Source: CAZUXE01 sp964624585
Lineage (GTDB): Bacteria > Hydrothermota > Tepidihabitantia > B3-TA06
Length of the DNA: 64,000 nucleotides
Direction of reading: 5' to 3'
Assembly (NCBI GenBank): GCA_964624585.1
Contig: CAZUXE010000007.1
Location: 1 to 64,000 of the forward strand
Below are positions 1 through 7,855 of the stretch, piece by piece (positions within the stretch are counted from its first letter, which is position 1; each line of letters begins with the position of its first letter). The position numbers and the translations under genes are program-made. The notes below the pieces were generated by a model. The model was not told the origin of the DNA, searched no databases, and saw only the letters and a program-made list of their open reading frames with translations.

Positions 1-233
1 ACGCTTTAGATATACTATTCGATATAAGACTTCTACTTCGTTAGTCCTGCTAATTTGAAGCTACTGCAATCTATTTTAAGAAAGCGACATTTTTCACAGT
101 GGGGAATAGCATTTTTGCCAAAAACCTGAGAGTTATTCAAAAAAACTAGCACACCTACAGCTAAGCTATGTTTAACATTAACTTAGGTTTACAATAATTC
201 CTAGTAATTAGTTTTGAATTAGCCTCTAGGGGC
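1..233. other. Gene-free leader region before the dcw operon
   Basis: No open frame with a plausible start runs into or out of the window's left edge. All three forward frames hit a stop within about 60 bases, and the one reverse frame that stays open to the edge lacks a start codon. The stretch is AT-rich and holds no convincing terminator. It appears to be the 5' intergenic region of the mraZ operon. Confidence 0.5.
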
Positions 234-262
234 TTGACAAAGTGGGTGATTGTACGTATAAT
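234..262 (+). promoter_or_regulatory. Consensus sigma-70-type promoter of the dcw operon
   Basis: A perfect -35 TTGACA lies at 234-239 and a perfect -10 TATAAT at 257-262, with a 17-bp spacer. Transcription should begin near 269, so the mRNA leader before the mraZ ATG at 295 would be only about 25 nt. The promoter is overlaid by phased GTGG repeats that look like MraZ boxes, which suggests autorepression. The promoter is seen directly. Its use is inferred. Confidence 0.88.
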
Positions 263-287
263 GTGGTAATGAGTGGTGAAATGTGGT
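242..287 (+). promoter_or_regulatory. MraZ operator: phased GTGGT/GTGGG direct repeats
   Basis: Direct repeats GTGGG at 242 and GTGGT at 263, 273 and 283 lie in one orientation. The last three are exactly 10 bp apart, and the first is two helical turns (21 bp) upstream, inside the promoter spacer. Characterised MraZ operators are TGGG/GTGG-type repeats with 10-bp periodicity just upstream of mraZ, so this is very likely the autoregulatory site. One repeat coincides with a possible GTG start at 283, which is one reason to prefer ATG 295 for mraZ. Confidence 0.8.
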
Positions 288-294
288 ACAAACT

Positions 295-771
295 ATGCGG
301 TTCAGAGGTCAATTTAAGTACGCAATAGACCATAAGGGTCGAATTGCCGTACCGGCACCTTTCCGTCGTGCTTTAGAGGCAGCTAATCAGCGAACCCTCG
401 TACTTACAAAGGGTTATGACGGTGAAGTTGAGGTGCACCCGCTTTCTGAGTGGGAGCGCTTTGAAGATGAGGTGCTTATGAATATCCCACGTTATAAAAA
501 AGAAACCAGAAGATTCATGCGTCGCCGCGCCGCATCGGCCACAGAAGTGGATATCGACTCCCAGGGGCGCATAATGATTCCGCGCCATCTCGCAGAATAC
601 GCCCATCTTGAGGGCGAAGCAACAGTCAGCGGCGCTGTTAATTATTTTGAGTTATGGAATCCTGCTAATTTTGAAAGCTTTGACGAAGAGTCGGAAGCTA
701 AGCAGGAAGAGGACTCTGAAAATCTGGAGAACTATCTCTCCGATGGGAGAAGAAGTGAAGACGTTAATTAA
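295..771 (+). CDS. mraZ: Transcriptional regulator MraZ
   Basis: This is a DNA-binding regulator of the division and cell wall cluster, 158 residues from ATG 295. The N-terminus MRFRGQF matches the family start, followed by a first SpoVT/AbrB-like half (DHKGRIAVPAPFR) and a second (DSQGRIMIPRHL), the two swapped-hairpin repeats that define MraZ. The C-terminal 30 residues are an acidic, probably disordered extension beyond the usual length of about 145. A GTG at 283 would add four residues but overlaps the operator repeat. It is first in the operon, and its end overlaps the next gene by 29 nt. It probably represses its own promoter through the repeats at 242-287. Confidence 0.95.
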   Translation: MRFRGQFKYAIDHKGRIAVPAPFRRALEAANQRTLVLTKGYDGEVEVHPLSEWERFEDEVLMNIPRYKKETRRFMRRRAASATEVDIDSQGRIMIPRHLAEYAHLEGEATVSGAVNYFELWNPANFESFDEESEAKQEEDSENLENYLSDGRRSEDVN

Positions 772-1102
772 GCGTATTGAAGGAATACCCTTCGTCAATT
801 TATCGGGAACGCTGCAAGAGGATGATTTAGAAGAGGTTGTCTCTCTGTTCGAAGGACTTCTAAGCGCAAACGAATTAAATGTTGTTGTAAATCTTTCCGC
901 TTGCGAACATATACACACCATAATAATACCCGAACTTCTCCAGTTCAAGAATAGGTTTAATGCCCACGGCGGCGATATCAAATTAATAAATGTCTCAGAC
1001 TACGTAAATTCGCTCTTCAGCCTGTACGGATTCCATCCTTTTGACATTTACCCTTCCCGACAGGCAGTTTTGAAGAGCATATCTCGATTAACCACTAAGT
1101 AA
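743..1102 (+). CDS. STAS-domain protein (anti-sigma-antagonist-like)
   Basis: This is a 119-residue single STAS domain. It shows the expected alternation of strands and helices: a core strand ending VVVNLSACEHIHT, a helix, then GGDIKLINV and the final LFSLYGF helix. STAS proteins usually bind partner switches or anti-sigma kinases. In classical members the loop reads DSSG and carries the phosphorylated serine. Here the loop is HTII, so ordinary phospho-switching looks impossible. ATG 743 overlaps the end of mraZ by 29 nt, with GGAG upstream at 725. A longer in-frame upstream extension would run through mraZ and is not STAS-like. Its position between mraZ and rsmH suggests a link to division or envelope control, but the partner is unknown. 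Confidence 0.8.
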   Translation: MGEEVKTLIKRIEGIPFVNLSGTLQEDDLEEVVSLFEGLLSANELNVVVNLSACEHIHTIIIPELLQFKNRFNAHGGDIKLINVSDYVNSLFSLYGFHPFDIYPSRQAVLKSISRLTTK

Positions 1103-1121
1103 CGAGTAAACATGAGAGAGA

Positions 1122-2009
1122 GTGTACGTGAAAGAAGAGTTTGGTTTTCACAAATCAGTGATGTGCGAGGAAATTGTGGCAGCGATTGCACCTTCACCTG
1201 CCGGCGTTTATGTTGACGCCACGCTAGGTGGAGGGGGGCACTCCGCAGCTTTGCTTAATGCGGGTGCTGGCCGGATAATAGCACTGGACATGGATGGGGA
1301 AGCCCTCGCCTATGTAGGCCGTGAATTGGCGTGCTTCGCCGAGCGGCTTTCCCTCCATTTTTTAAATTTTAGCTCCCTTAGCGACGTATTGCAAAAAGAA
1401 AATATTGAAGAAATACAGGGGGCTGTTTTTGACTTGGGGCTTTCGTGGCATCAGGTACGCAGCGAAAGCCGTGGCTTTAGTTATCAGGGTGAGGGACCTT
1501 TGGATATGCGTTTTAATCCTGAAGGCAACGGTAGAACCGCCTTAGAAATCATTCGTTCCGAGCCGCAGGAGGCTATTGAACGCATTCTAAGGGATTACGG
1601 TGAAGAGCCACGGGCGCGTCGAATATCGGAAGAGATTTGCAGGTACAGGAAGAACATCCAAACAACTAAAGACTTATCTAATCTGTTGAGAAAAATGGTT
1701 GGTCAAAAAGAATTTCGAAAAACTGCATCGCGAGTGTATCAGGCTCTTAGAATCGCGGTAAATGAAGAGCTTGTAAACCTAAATAAAGGTCTTACTGCAG
1801 CTATTGAACACCTTGCTAAAAACGGACGTATTGCGGTGCTTTCATATCACTCCTTGGAAGATAGAATTGTAAAAAACTGCTTTAGGGATAAAACCAAGGA
1901 AGGCGGTTTTCGTAAAGTTAATAAGAAACCCATAACGGCATCATTAGAAGAACTTAAGTCAAACCCTGCGGCTAGAAGCGCTAAGTTGCGAATATTGGAG
2001 CGGTTGTGA
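1122..2009 (+). CDS. rsmH: 16S rRNA m4C1402 methyltransferase RsmH (MraW)
   Basis: RsmH methylates N4 of C1402 in 16S rRNA using S-adenosylmethionine. The 295-residue protein carries the N-terminal FHKSVMCEEIV segment (family HxPVLLxE), the SAM-binding DATLGGGGHS near residues 32-41, and the C-terminal SYHSLEDRIVK signature. The start is GTG 1122 or GTG 1128. The purine run GAGAGAG at 1114-1120 fits 1128 slightly better, and the difference is two residues. Its stop overlaps the GTG of ftsL by 4 nt. This is the second standard gene of the dcw cluster. Confidence 0.95.
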   Translation: MYVKEEFGFHKSVMCEEIVAAIAPSPAGVYVDATLGGGGHSAALLNAGAGRIIALDMDGEALAYVGRELACFAERLSLHFLNFSSLSDVLQKENIEEIQGAVFDLGLSWHQVRSESRGFSYQGEGPLDMRFNPEGNGRTALEIIRSEPQEAIERILRDYGEEPRARRISEEICRYRKNIQTTKDLSNLLRKMVGQKEFRKTASRVYQALRIAVNEELVNLNKGLTAAIEHLAKNGRIAVLSYHSLEDRIVKNCFRDKTKEGGFRKVNKKPITASLEELKSNPAARSAKLRILERL

Positions 2010-2278
2010 GGAAAATCCTACTGGTTCTGTTAACAGTTTTACTGATGTTAGGCTATGTTTGGATGCGCTCAATTAGTAATAAATTGACTGAAAAAGTAGC
2101 TAACCTGCAGGAAAAAACCGAAATTCTTGATGGAAAACTGGAAAGAGACAAAATAGCGCTAAGTAAAAAATTACTAGTTTCTTCTCTTGAACCAAAAGCA
2201 CGAAGATTAGGGCTTTTCTATCCTTGGGAAACAGATTACGCCTTAAAACATAATCTTAGGGAAAGCGATGGCAACTGA
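2006..2278 (+). CDS. ftsL: FtsL-like division protein
   Basis: This is a 90-residue bitopic membrane protein with a short positive N-terminus, a transmembrane helix at about residues 4-20, and a leucine/lysine-rich predicted coiled coil at about 25-60. A short C-terminus follows, where ARRLGLFYPW resembles the 'A..LGL' region of FtsL. FtsL bridges FtsB/FtsQ to the FtsWI synthase. Sequence identity in this family is poor, so the call rests on topology and on position between rsmH and ftsI. GTG 2006 overlaps the rsmH stop by 4 nt and the stop overlaps ftsI by 11 nt, which indicates translational coupling. Confidence 0.78.
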   Translation: MRKILLVLLTVLLMLGYVWMRSISNKLTEKVANLQEKTEILDGKLERDKIALSKKLLVSSLEPKARRLGLFYPWETDYALKHNLRESDGN

Positions 2279-4013
2279 AGCTAACAGTAAAGGCAGAATT
2301 AAATTTGCCGGATGGGTATTAGGCATGCTCGCTTTTGCAGTCGTCGGCTACGCATTTTATTTGCAGATTATCCTTGGTCCCAAATATGCAAAGCAAGCGC
2401 GTTCGCAACATGAAGAGCATATTGAGCTACTTCCTCAGCGCGGTAAGATTTACGACCGCAACGGCGTTCCTCTAGTAACTGACGAAATGGCGGCTTCTAT
2501 ATATATACTTCCCCAATATGTAAAAGAAATTCCTAAAGCTGTAGAAATTCTTGCATCCTACAATTTAGGAACACCCACAAGGTTGGAACGTTATATTCGT
2601 AGCCGTGACCATTTCTTCTGGCTCAGGCGCAAATATGACTTTGAAAAAGCTTTAGCATTGAAGAAAGAGCTTGAACAAGCTCGATTAACTAATGCAATTA
2701 ATATAGAAGAAGAGGCCCGTAGAATTTACCCGTGGGGTGAAATAACCGGCAGTGTGGTTGGTTTTGTTGGAACTGAACATAAAGGTCTTTCCGGCATAGA
2801 ATATTCTCTTGACAGTATGCTTGCCGGCCAAGCTGGTTCAGCAATATATCTTAAGGATGCCCTGGGGCGCGATCACCCCTCCCCTGCCTATCCAATTATA
2901 GACGCCCGTGACGGATGTAACGTAACCTTGACTATCGATTTAGATATTCAAGCAATAGCTTTTGAGGAATTGAAAAACGCCTGTGTTAAATTTCAAGCAA
3001 AACGTGGCTACTGCATTGTGATGAATCCACAGAGTGGGGAAATTCTGGCCCTGGTCGATTATCCTGATTTTGACCCTGCCCACTACACCAAATACCCAAA
3101 AGAGACATGGAAAGTAGGCTCTGTTTCCGACGAATTTGAGCCCGGGTCAGTATACAAACCTATTGTAGCGGCTATCTGCTTAGAAGATAGTCTGGCAAGC
3201 AGAGACGAGTGGATTCCTACAGGTTCTGGCATCTTAGTTCAGGGAAGAAGGATAACTGATATTCACGGAAAATCCGGCTTTACATTCGACGACGTATTTG
3301 TTAAATCCAGTAACATCGGAGTTTCAAAACTTGCCTTAAGGTGTGGTGTGCGGAGGTTTACAGAAGTTTCAAAACTTCTGGGTGTTGGTGAACAAACCGG
3401 TATTGACCTTCCAGGTGAAGGAGAAGGAAAGATTGATAAAGCTCGCAGCATGACAGAGTTAAGATTAACAAATAATTCTTTTGGTCAAGGCTTATCTGTT
3501 ACAACGCTACAGCTTGCTTGCATTTACGCAACATTTGCATCGGGTGGAGTCTATAACGCTCCTAGGATGGTAGATAAAATTGAAAAAAATGGACGAATTA
3601 TTTATGAAAGCAGGGTCAAGGAATTAAGAAGGGTTTTCAGCGAAGAGACTTGTCAAGAAGTCTGTCAAATTTTACAAAAAGTGGTTGAGCAAGGAACAGG
3701 CAAGAATGCTCGAGTTGAAGGTATAGAAGTTTGCGGCAAAACAGGTACCGCCCAAAAATCACTTCCCGACGTCGGATATTCTTCGTCTTTAAGCACCGTG
3801 TCGTTCGCAGGATTCCTACCTCGCGAAGACGCTCAGCTTCTGGCAATTGTAGTTGTGGATGAACCTGGCCTTGGCAGGTTCGCTGGAGAAATTGCAGCTC
3901 CTGCCTTCCAACGAATTATGGAAAGGACACTAAGACTTCCTCAATACAGAAAAATTAGAATGAAATACCTTGAAGAGCAAGTGGCTTTGGAAACAACAGG
4001 GGAAATCAAATGA
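2268..4013 (+). CDS. ftsI: Peptidoglycan transpeptidase FtsI (PBP3, class B)
   Basis: This is the septal peptidoglycan D,D-transpeptidase, 581 residues. An N-terminal membrane anchor (about residues 13-34) is followed by the dimerisation/pedestal domain with RGKIYDRNG. The transpeptidase domain has all three active-site motifs: SVYK (Ser294, Lys297), SSN (347-349) and KTG (491-493). The sequence ends soon after the transpeptidase fold, so no PASTA domains are present, unlike Gram-positive and spore-type homologues. ATG 2268 overlaps ftsL by 11 nt, and the stop overlaps murE as ATGA. Confidence 0.96.
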   Translation: MATEANSKGRIKFAGWVLGMLAFAVVGYAFYLQIILGPKYAKQARSQHEEHIELLPQRGKIYDRNGVPLVTDEMAASIYILPQYVKEIPKAVEILASYNLGTPTRLERYIRSRDHFFWLRRKYDFEKALALKKELEQARLTNAINIEEEARRIYPWGEITGSVVGFVGTEHKGLSGIEYSLDSMLAGQAGSAIYLKDALGRDHPSPAYPIIDARDGCNVTLTIDLDIQAIAFEELKNACVKFQAKRGYCIVMNPQSGEILALVDYPDFDPAHYTKYPKETWKVGSVSDEFEPGSVYKPIVAAICLEDSLASRDEWIPTGSGILVQGRRITDIHGKSGFTFDDVFVKSSNIGVSKLALRCGVRRFTEVSKLLGVGEQTGIDLPGEGEGKIDKARSMTELRLTNNSFGQGLSVTTLQLACIYATFASGGVYNAPRMVDKIEKNGRIIYESRVKELRRVFSEETCQEVCQILQKVVEQGTGKNARVEGIEVCGKTGTAQKSLPDVGYSSSLSTVSFAGFLPREDAQLLAIVVVDEPGLGRFAGEIAAPAFQRIMERTLRLPQYRKIRMKYLEEQVALETTGEIK

Positions 4014-5461
4014 AACTCTCTGAGCTTATTGCAAGCATGGAAGCTAGCATAATGAAAGGCCTGGATACTGAGATTACAGGAATAAGCTATGATTCGCGGA
4101 AGGTAGAAACTGGAGATTTATATATTGCAATTACGGGTCTCAAAATGGATGGTCGCCGCTTTATAGCGGACGCCATTGCTGCTGGAGCTGCGGCCATCGC
4201 TTGTGAAAAGACCGAAGGAATTACTGTTGATATTCCGCTTCTACAGGTTCCGGACGCCAGAAAGTTTCTTGCTCAGGCATCTGCAAAACTAACCGGTTAT
4301 CCTGATAGAGAAATGACAGTAATAGGTGTTACAGGAACTAACGGGAAAACCACCTTTACCTATTTGATGCAAAGTATTCTAAAAGCAAGCAATAAAAAAA
4401 CTGGTATTATTGGAACCACCGGTTTTTTTGATGGCCATAGCTGGCAAACTCTCCCCCACACTACCCCTGAAAGCGCCGATTTGTGGAGGCTCCTGAGGAA
4501 ATTAAGGGAACTAGGAAATAAAGCCGTTGTTATGGAAATTTCATCACACGCCATTGCCTTAAAACGAGTCTACGGTTTAGATATTGATATTGCGGTATTC
4601 ACAAACCTTACTCAAGATCATCTTGATTTTCATACTGGTATGGATGAGTATAAGGAAGTAAAATTTAGTCTTTTTTCAACTCTCAAAAATGAAGGAACAG
4701 CTGTTATAAATATTGACGATACTGCAGGAATAGAGTTGCTCTCAAGACATCAAGGAAAAGCTATTTCTTATTCTGCTAAAGGCCATAATGCTAATTTAAG
4801 AATCAACTTACAGTCCGCGACATTAAAGGGTTCTAAGACTATAATTCAATATAAAAACAGCTCTCTTTCGACGTTTGTAAATCTCCCAGGCATACATAAT
4901 CTTTCAAACGCTGCTGCTGCCGCTGCCGCTGGATTTGCTTTGGGAATAGAAGGTAGTGCAATTAAACGTGGAATTGAGGAACTTCTCTGCGTTCCAGGTC
5001 GAATGGAAGCGGTTCCTAATGACAAAGGCTACTTTATTTTCATAGATTATGCTCATACTCCAGACGCACTAAAGCATCTTATTCAATCTGTTAAACTTCT
5101 GACTCAAGACAGAGTACTTACTTTATTCGGTTGCGGGGGCGACAGGGATCACGATAAGCGTCCCAAAATGGGAAAAATAGCTTCAGAGTTATCGGATTAC
5201 ATCTTCGTAACGTCTGACAACCCTCGTACTGAAACACCTGAAAGGATTATTGAAGATATTCTAGCAGGTGTCAAAACGGATGACAAGAAGGTGATAGTTG
5301 ACAGGCGTGAAGCTATATTTGAAGCGGTCAATTTTATGAGAGAAGGAGATGTTCTTCTCGTGGCAGGCAAAGGCCACGAACGCTATCAGATTCTAGGCAC
5401 TGAGAAAATTCATTTTGACGATAAAGAAGTAGTTAGGGAGGCTTTAGATGCTCTCCCTTAA
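4010..5461 (+). CDS. murE: UDP-MurNAc-tripeptide synthetase MurE (meso-DAP type)
   Basis: MurE is an ATP-dependent cytoplasmic ligase that adds the third stem residue to UDP-MurNAc-L-Ala-D-Glu. At 483 residues it has the P-loop GTNGKTT at 109-115, the TPESADLWRLL segment of the UDP-substrate region and DYAHTPDAL. DNPR at 403-406 is the motif that marks meso-diaminopimelate-adding MurE, as opposed to the lysine type. The cell wall is therefore predicted to be of the A1-gamma, Gram-negative type. The stop region overlaps murF by 14 nt. Confidence 0.96.
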   Translation: MKLSELIASMEASIMKGLDTEITGISYDSRKVETGDLYIAITGLKMDGRRFIADAIAAGAAAIACEKTEGITVDIPLLQVPDARKFLAQASAKLTGYPDREMTVIGVTGTNGKTTFTYLMQSILKASNKKTGIIGTTGFFDGHSWQTLPHTTPESADLWRLLRKLRELGNKAVVMEISSHAIALKRVYGLDIDIAVFTNLTQDHLDFHTGMDEYKEVKFSLFSTLKNEGTAVINIDDTAGIELLSRHQGKAISYSAKGHNANLRINLQSATLKGSKTIIQYKNSSLSTFVNLPGIHNLSNAAAAAAAGFALGIEGSAIKRGIEELLCVPGRMEAVPNDKGYFIFIDYAHTPDALKHLIQSVKLLTQDRVLTLFGCGGDRDHDKRPKMGKIASELSDYIFVTSDNPRTETPERIIEDILAGVKTDDKKVIVDRREAIFEAVNFMREGDVLLVAGKGHERYQILGTEKIHFDDKEVVREALDALP

Positions 5462-6770
5462 ACAAATTATTCAGGCCGTTGATGGAAAAAGTGATATTGA
5501 ATATCTGGAACTTTCTCCATCAGGCGTATCCACAGATACAAGAACAATTGAGCAAGGTGAGTTATTTGTCGCTTTGCTTGGAGAGACCTTTGATGGTCAC
5601 GACTTTATTGAGGATGCCTTCCGAAAAGGGGCCATTGCTGCAATTGTTTCAAAAGACGTGCATCTCCCCCGCGTAATTAAAGTGGCTGACACGCTGAAAG
5701 CGTTGGGGGAGGTGGCACGGTTTCATCGGAACACCTTTAACATTCCGCTCCTTTTAATTTCAGGAACCAACGGCAAAACCACTGTAAAGAATCTAACCTC
5801 ATCCATACTCTCTGCAAAATATAAAACCTACGCTAACCCTGGAAACTTCAACAACCTAATAGGTCTTCCGTTATCCATTCTTGAAATCAACAATACGCAT
5901 GAATTGGCTGTTCTTGAAGCAGGTATTAGCAAAAAAGGCGAATTAAGTCGTCTGGCAGAAATTGCCAAGCCAACTTGTGGGCTTTTAACAAATGTAGGCC
6001 CCGGTCACCTTGAGAATCTTGTATCTCTTGAAGGAGTTTTTGAAGCCAAGTGGGAACTTGCACGAAACGTAAAAAATTCAGGCGGTACCATGTACCTTAA
6101 TGCCGATTATGATGAATTCTTAAGACTCGCTAGAAAGGAAAATATTAATTACCGCACATTCGGCATACAGGCAAATGCTGAGTTCAAGCCTCTAAATGTA
6201 CGCTATGGCATTGACGGCACACGCTTTTTTATAAAAGACCAAGAATTCCACTTACCTCTCTTGGGTGCAGGCAATCTATCAAACGCAATTGGAGCAATTG
6301 CTGTCTCTGTTGGAGAATTTGGAACCACCCTTCCTGAAGCATCGGCAATACTTACCGGCGTGAAACCTGAAAAATGGAGGCTCGAGCATCGCGTTATCGG
6401 TAAGGCGCATTTCCTTATTGACTGCTACAATGCAAATCCTACATCTATGCGCGAATCCTTAAGCTTACTAACCCTCTTTCCTGAACCACGAATTGCAGTT
6501 CTTGGCGCAATGCTTGAATTGGGAGCTGACTCAGAGTACTACCATAAAACAATACTTGAACTTGCCAAAGATACAGCAGACCTGGTTATTGTTACAGGCC
6601 CTTATTCCGAATGTTACCCAAAACAAGAAGGTGTCCTTTATATAGAAGATAAACACGCCGCTGCAGAAGAGTTACGTAAAAGATTACTTGCTGACACAAG
6701 TGTTCTCTTAAAAGGTTCTCGAAGCTGTAAGCTTGAAGACATAATATCGGAACTGGGTGGAATTATATGA
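5448..6770 (+). CDS. murF: UDP-MurNAc-pentapeptide synthetase MurF
   Basis: MurF adds D-Ala-D-Ala to the UDP-MurNAc-tripeptide to complete the cytoplasmic precursor. The 440-residue protein has the Mur ligase P-loop GTNGKTT from residue 106, the MurF-typical NFNNLIGLPLSIL and the C-terminal domain motif DCYNANPTSM. It starts 14 nt inside murE and overlaps mraY as ATGA. The ddl gene for its dipeptide substrate is not in this cluster. Confidence 0.96.
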   Translation: MLSLKQIIQAVDGKSDIEYLELSPSGVSTDTRTIEQGELFVALLGETFDGHDFIEDAFRKGAIAAIVSKDVHLPRVIKVADTLKALGEVARFHRNTFNIPLLLISGTNGKTTVKNLTSSILSAKYKTYANPGNFNNLIGLPLSILEINNTHELAVLEAGISKKGELSRLAEIAKPTCGLLTNVGPGHLENLVSLEGVFEAKWELARNVKNSGGTMYLNADYDEFLRLARKENINYRTFGIQANAEFKPLNVRYGIDGTRFFIKDQEFHLPLLGAGNLSNAIGAIAVSVGEFGTTLPEASAILTGVKPEKWRLEHRVIGKAHFLIDCYNANPTSMRESLSLLTLFPEPRIAVLGAMLELGADSEYYHKTILELAKDTADLVIVTGPYSECYPKQEGVLYIEDKHAAAEELRKRLLADTSVLLKGSRSCKLEDIISELGGII

Positions 6771-7855
6771 TTTACCTTCTTGCACTAAAGTTCCAGGAAT
6801 CTTTCACCGGAGCAAATTTATTCAGATATATAACCTTCCGAGCAGCAATAGCTGCAGGCTTTGCCATTCTTATTGTTATGATTTTCGGCAGACCAGTAGT
6901 GCGAAAAATTAAAAAACTTGCTCTTGGTGAAGAGATATATGAGGAACTTCCAAAAGGACACAAGAAAAAAGCGGGAACCCCTTCTATGGGCGGCCTTCTG
7001 ATAAACTTTGCCATATTAATATCGCTATTTTTATTCGCAGATATCAGTAATCCTTATGTAATACTCTCAATGGCAATAATTGTCTCCATGGGATTCCTTG
7101 GATTTATAGATGATTATATCAAGCTAACAAAACGCAAAAGAGGGCTTAGCAAAAAATGGAAATTTCTGACACAAGCCATGGTAGCGCTTGGAGTAAGTAT
7201 ATTCCTTTACCTCTTCCCTGAATCAGAGTCTCTTCGTTGCTGTACTAACGTACTGTTCTTAAAGAATTATATCATACAGCTAGGGATTTTTTACATACTT
7301 CTAACCAGTTTTATTATAGTAGGAACAGGAAACGCCGTGAATTTTGCTGACGGACTTGATGGATTAGCAATCGGTCTAGTAGCAATTGCAGCTGCTGCTT
7401 ATGCAGTTCTAGCCTACGTGGCAGGCAACGTAAAATTATCTTCATATCTTGATGTACTTTATGTTGCAAAAGCCGGTGAAATGACTGTAGTGTGCGCAGT
7501 TATGGTTGGCGCAGCTTTAGGATTCTTGTGGTTTAACGCAAATCCTGCATCTATATTCATGGGTGACACGGGTTCCTTGCCTTTGGGGGCGCTTATAGGT
7601 TTCAGCGCTGTTGTGGTTAAGCAAGAAGTGCTTCTGGCGATTATCGGAGGAGTGTTCGTACTGGAAATGGTATCCGTCATTCTACAAATTATTTGGTTCA
7701 AGGCTAGTAAGGGGAAAAAACGTTTGTTCAAAATGACCCCCCTGCATCACCACTTTGAGTTAATGGGCTGGGTTGAATCAAAAATAGTAGTCCGATTCTG
7801 GATATGGGGAATTCTCTTTGCCATAGTCGGGCTGGCTACCCTTAAGGTGAGATAA
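6767..7855 (+). CDS. mraY: Phospho-N-acetylmuramoyl-pentapeptide transferase MraY
   Basis: This integral membrane enzyme transfers phospho-MurNAc-pentapeptide to undecaprenyl phosphate, making lipid I. The 362 residues form about ten transmembrane helices. Recognisable motifs are GTPSMGG in the first cytoplasmic loop, NFADGLDGL with Asp195 and Asp198, MGDTGS with Asp267, and the HHH triad at 327-329. It overlaps murF as ATGA and shares one base with the murD start (TAATG). Confidence 0.97.
   Translation: MIYLLALKFQESFTGANLFRYITFRAAIAAGFAILIVMIFGRPVVRKIKKLALGEEIYEELPKGHKKKAGTPSMGGLLINFAILISLFLFADISNPYVILSMAIIVSMGFLGFIDDYIKLTKRKRGLSKKWKFLTQAMVALGVSIFLYLFPESESLRCCTNVLFLKNYIIQLGIFYILLTSFIIVGTGNAVNFADGLDGLAIGLVAIAAAAYAVLAYVAGNVKLSSYLDVLYVAKAGEMTVVCAVMVGAALGFLWFNANPASIFMGDTGSLPLGALIGFSAVVVKQEVLLAIIGGVFVLEMVSVILQIIWFKASKGKKRLFKMTPLHHHFELMGWVESKIVVRFWIWGILFAIVGLATLKVR

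Noticed and set aside
608..742. N-terminal extension of the STAS protein
   Set aside because: The extra 45 residues lie in mraZ, are not STAS-like and lack a ribosome site.
4916..4932. Run of GCTGCT/GCCGCT repeats in murE as a simple-sequence repeat
   Set aside because: It encodes the alanine-rich helix after NLSNA that is normal for Mur ligases.
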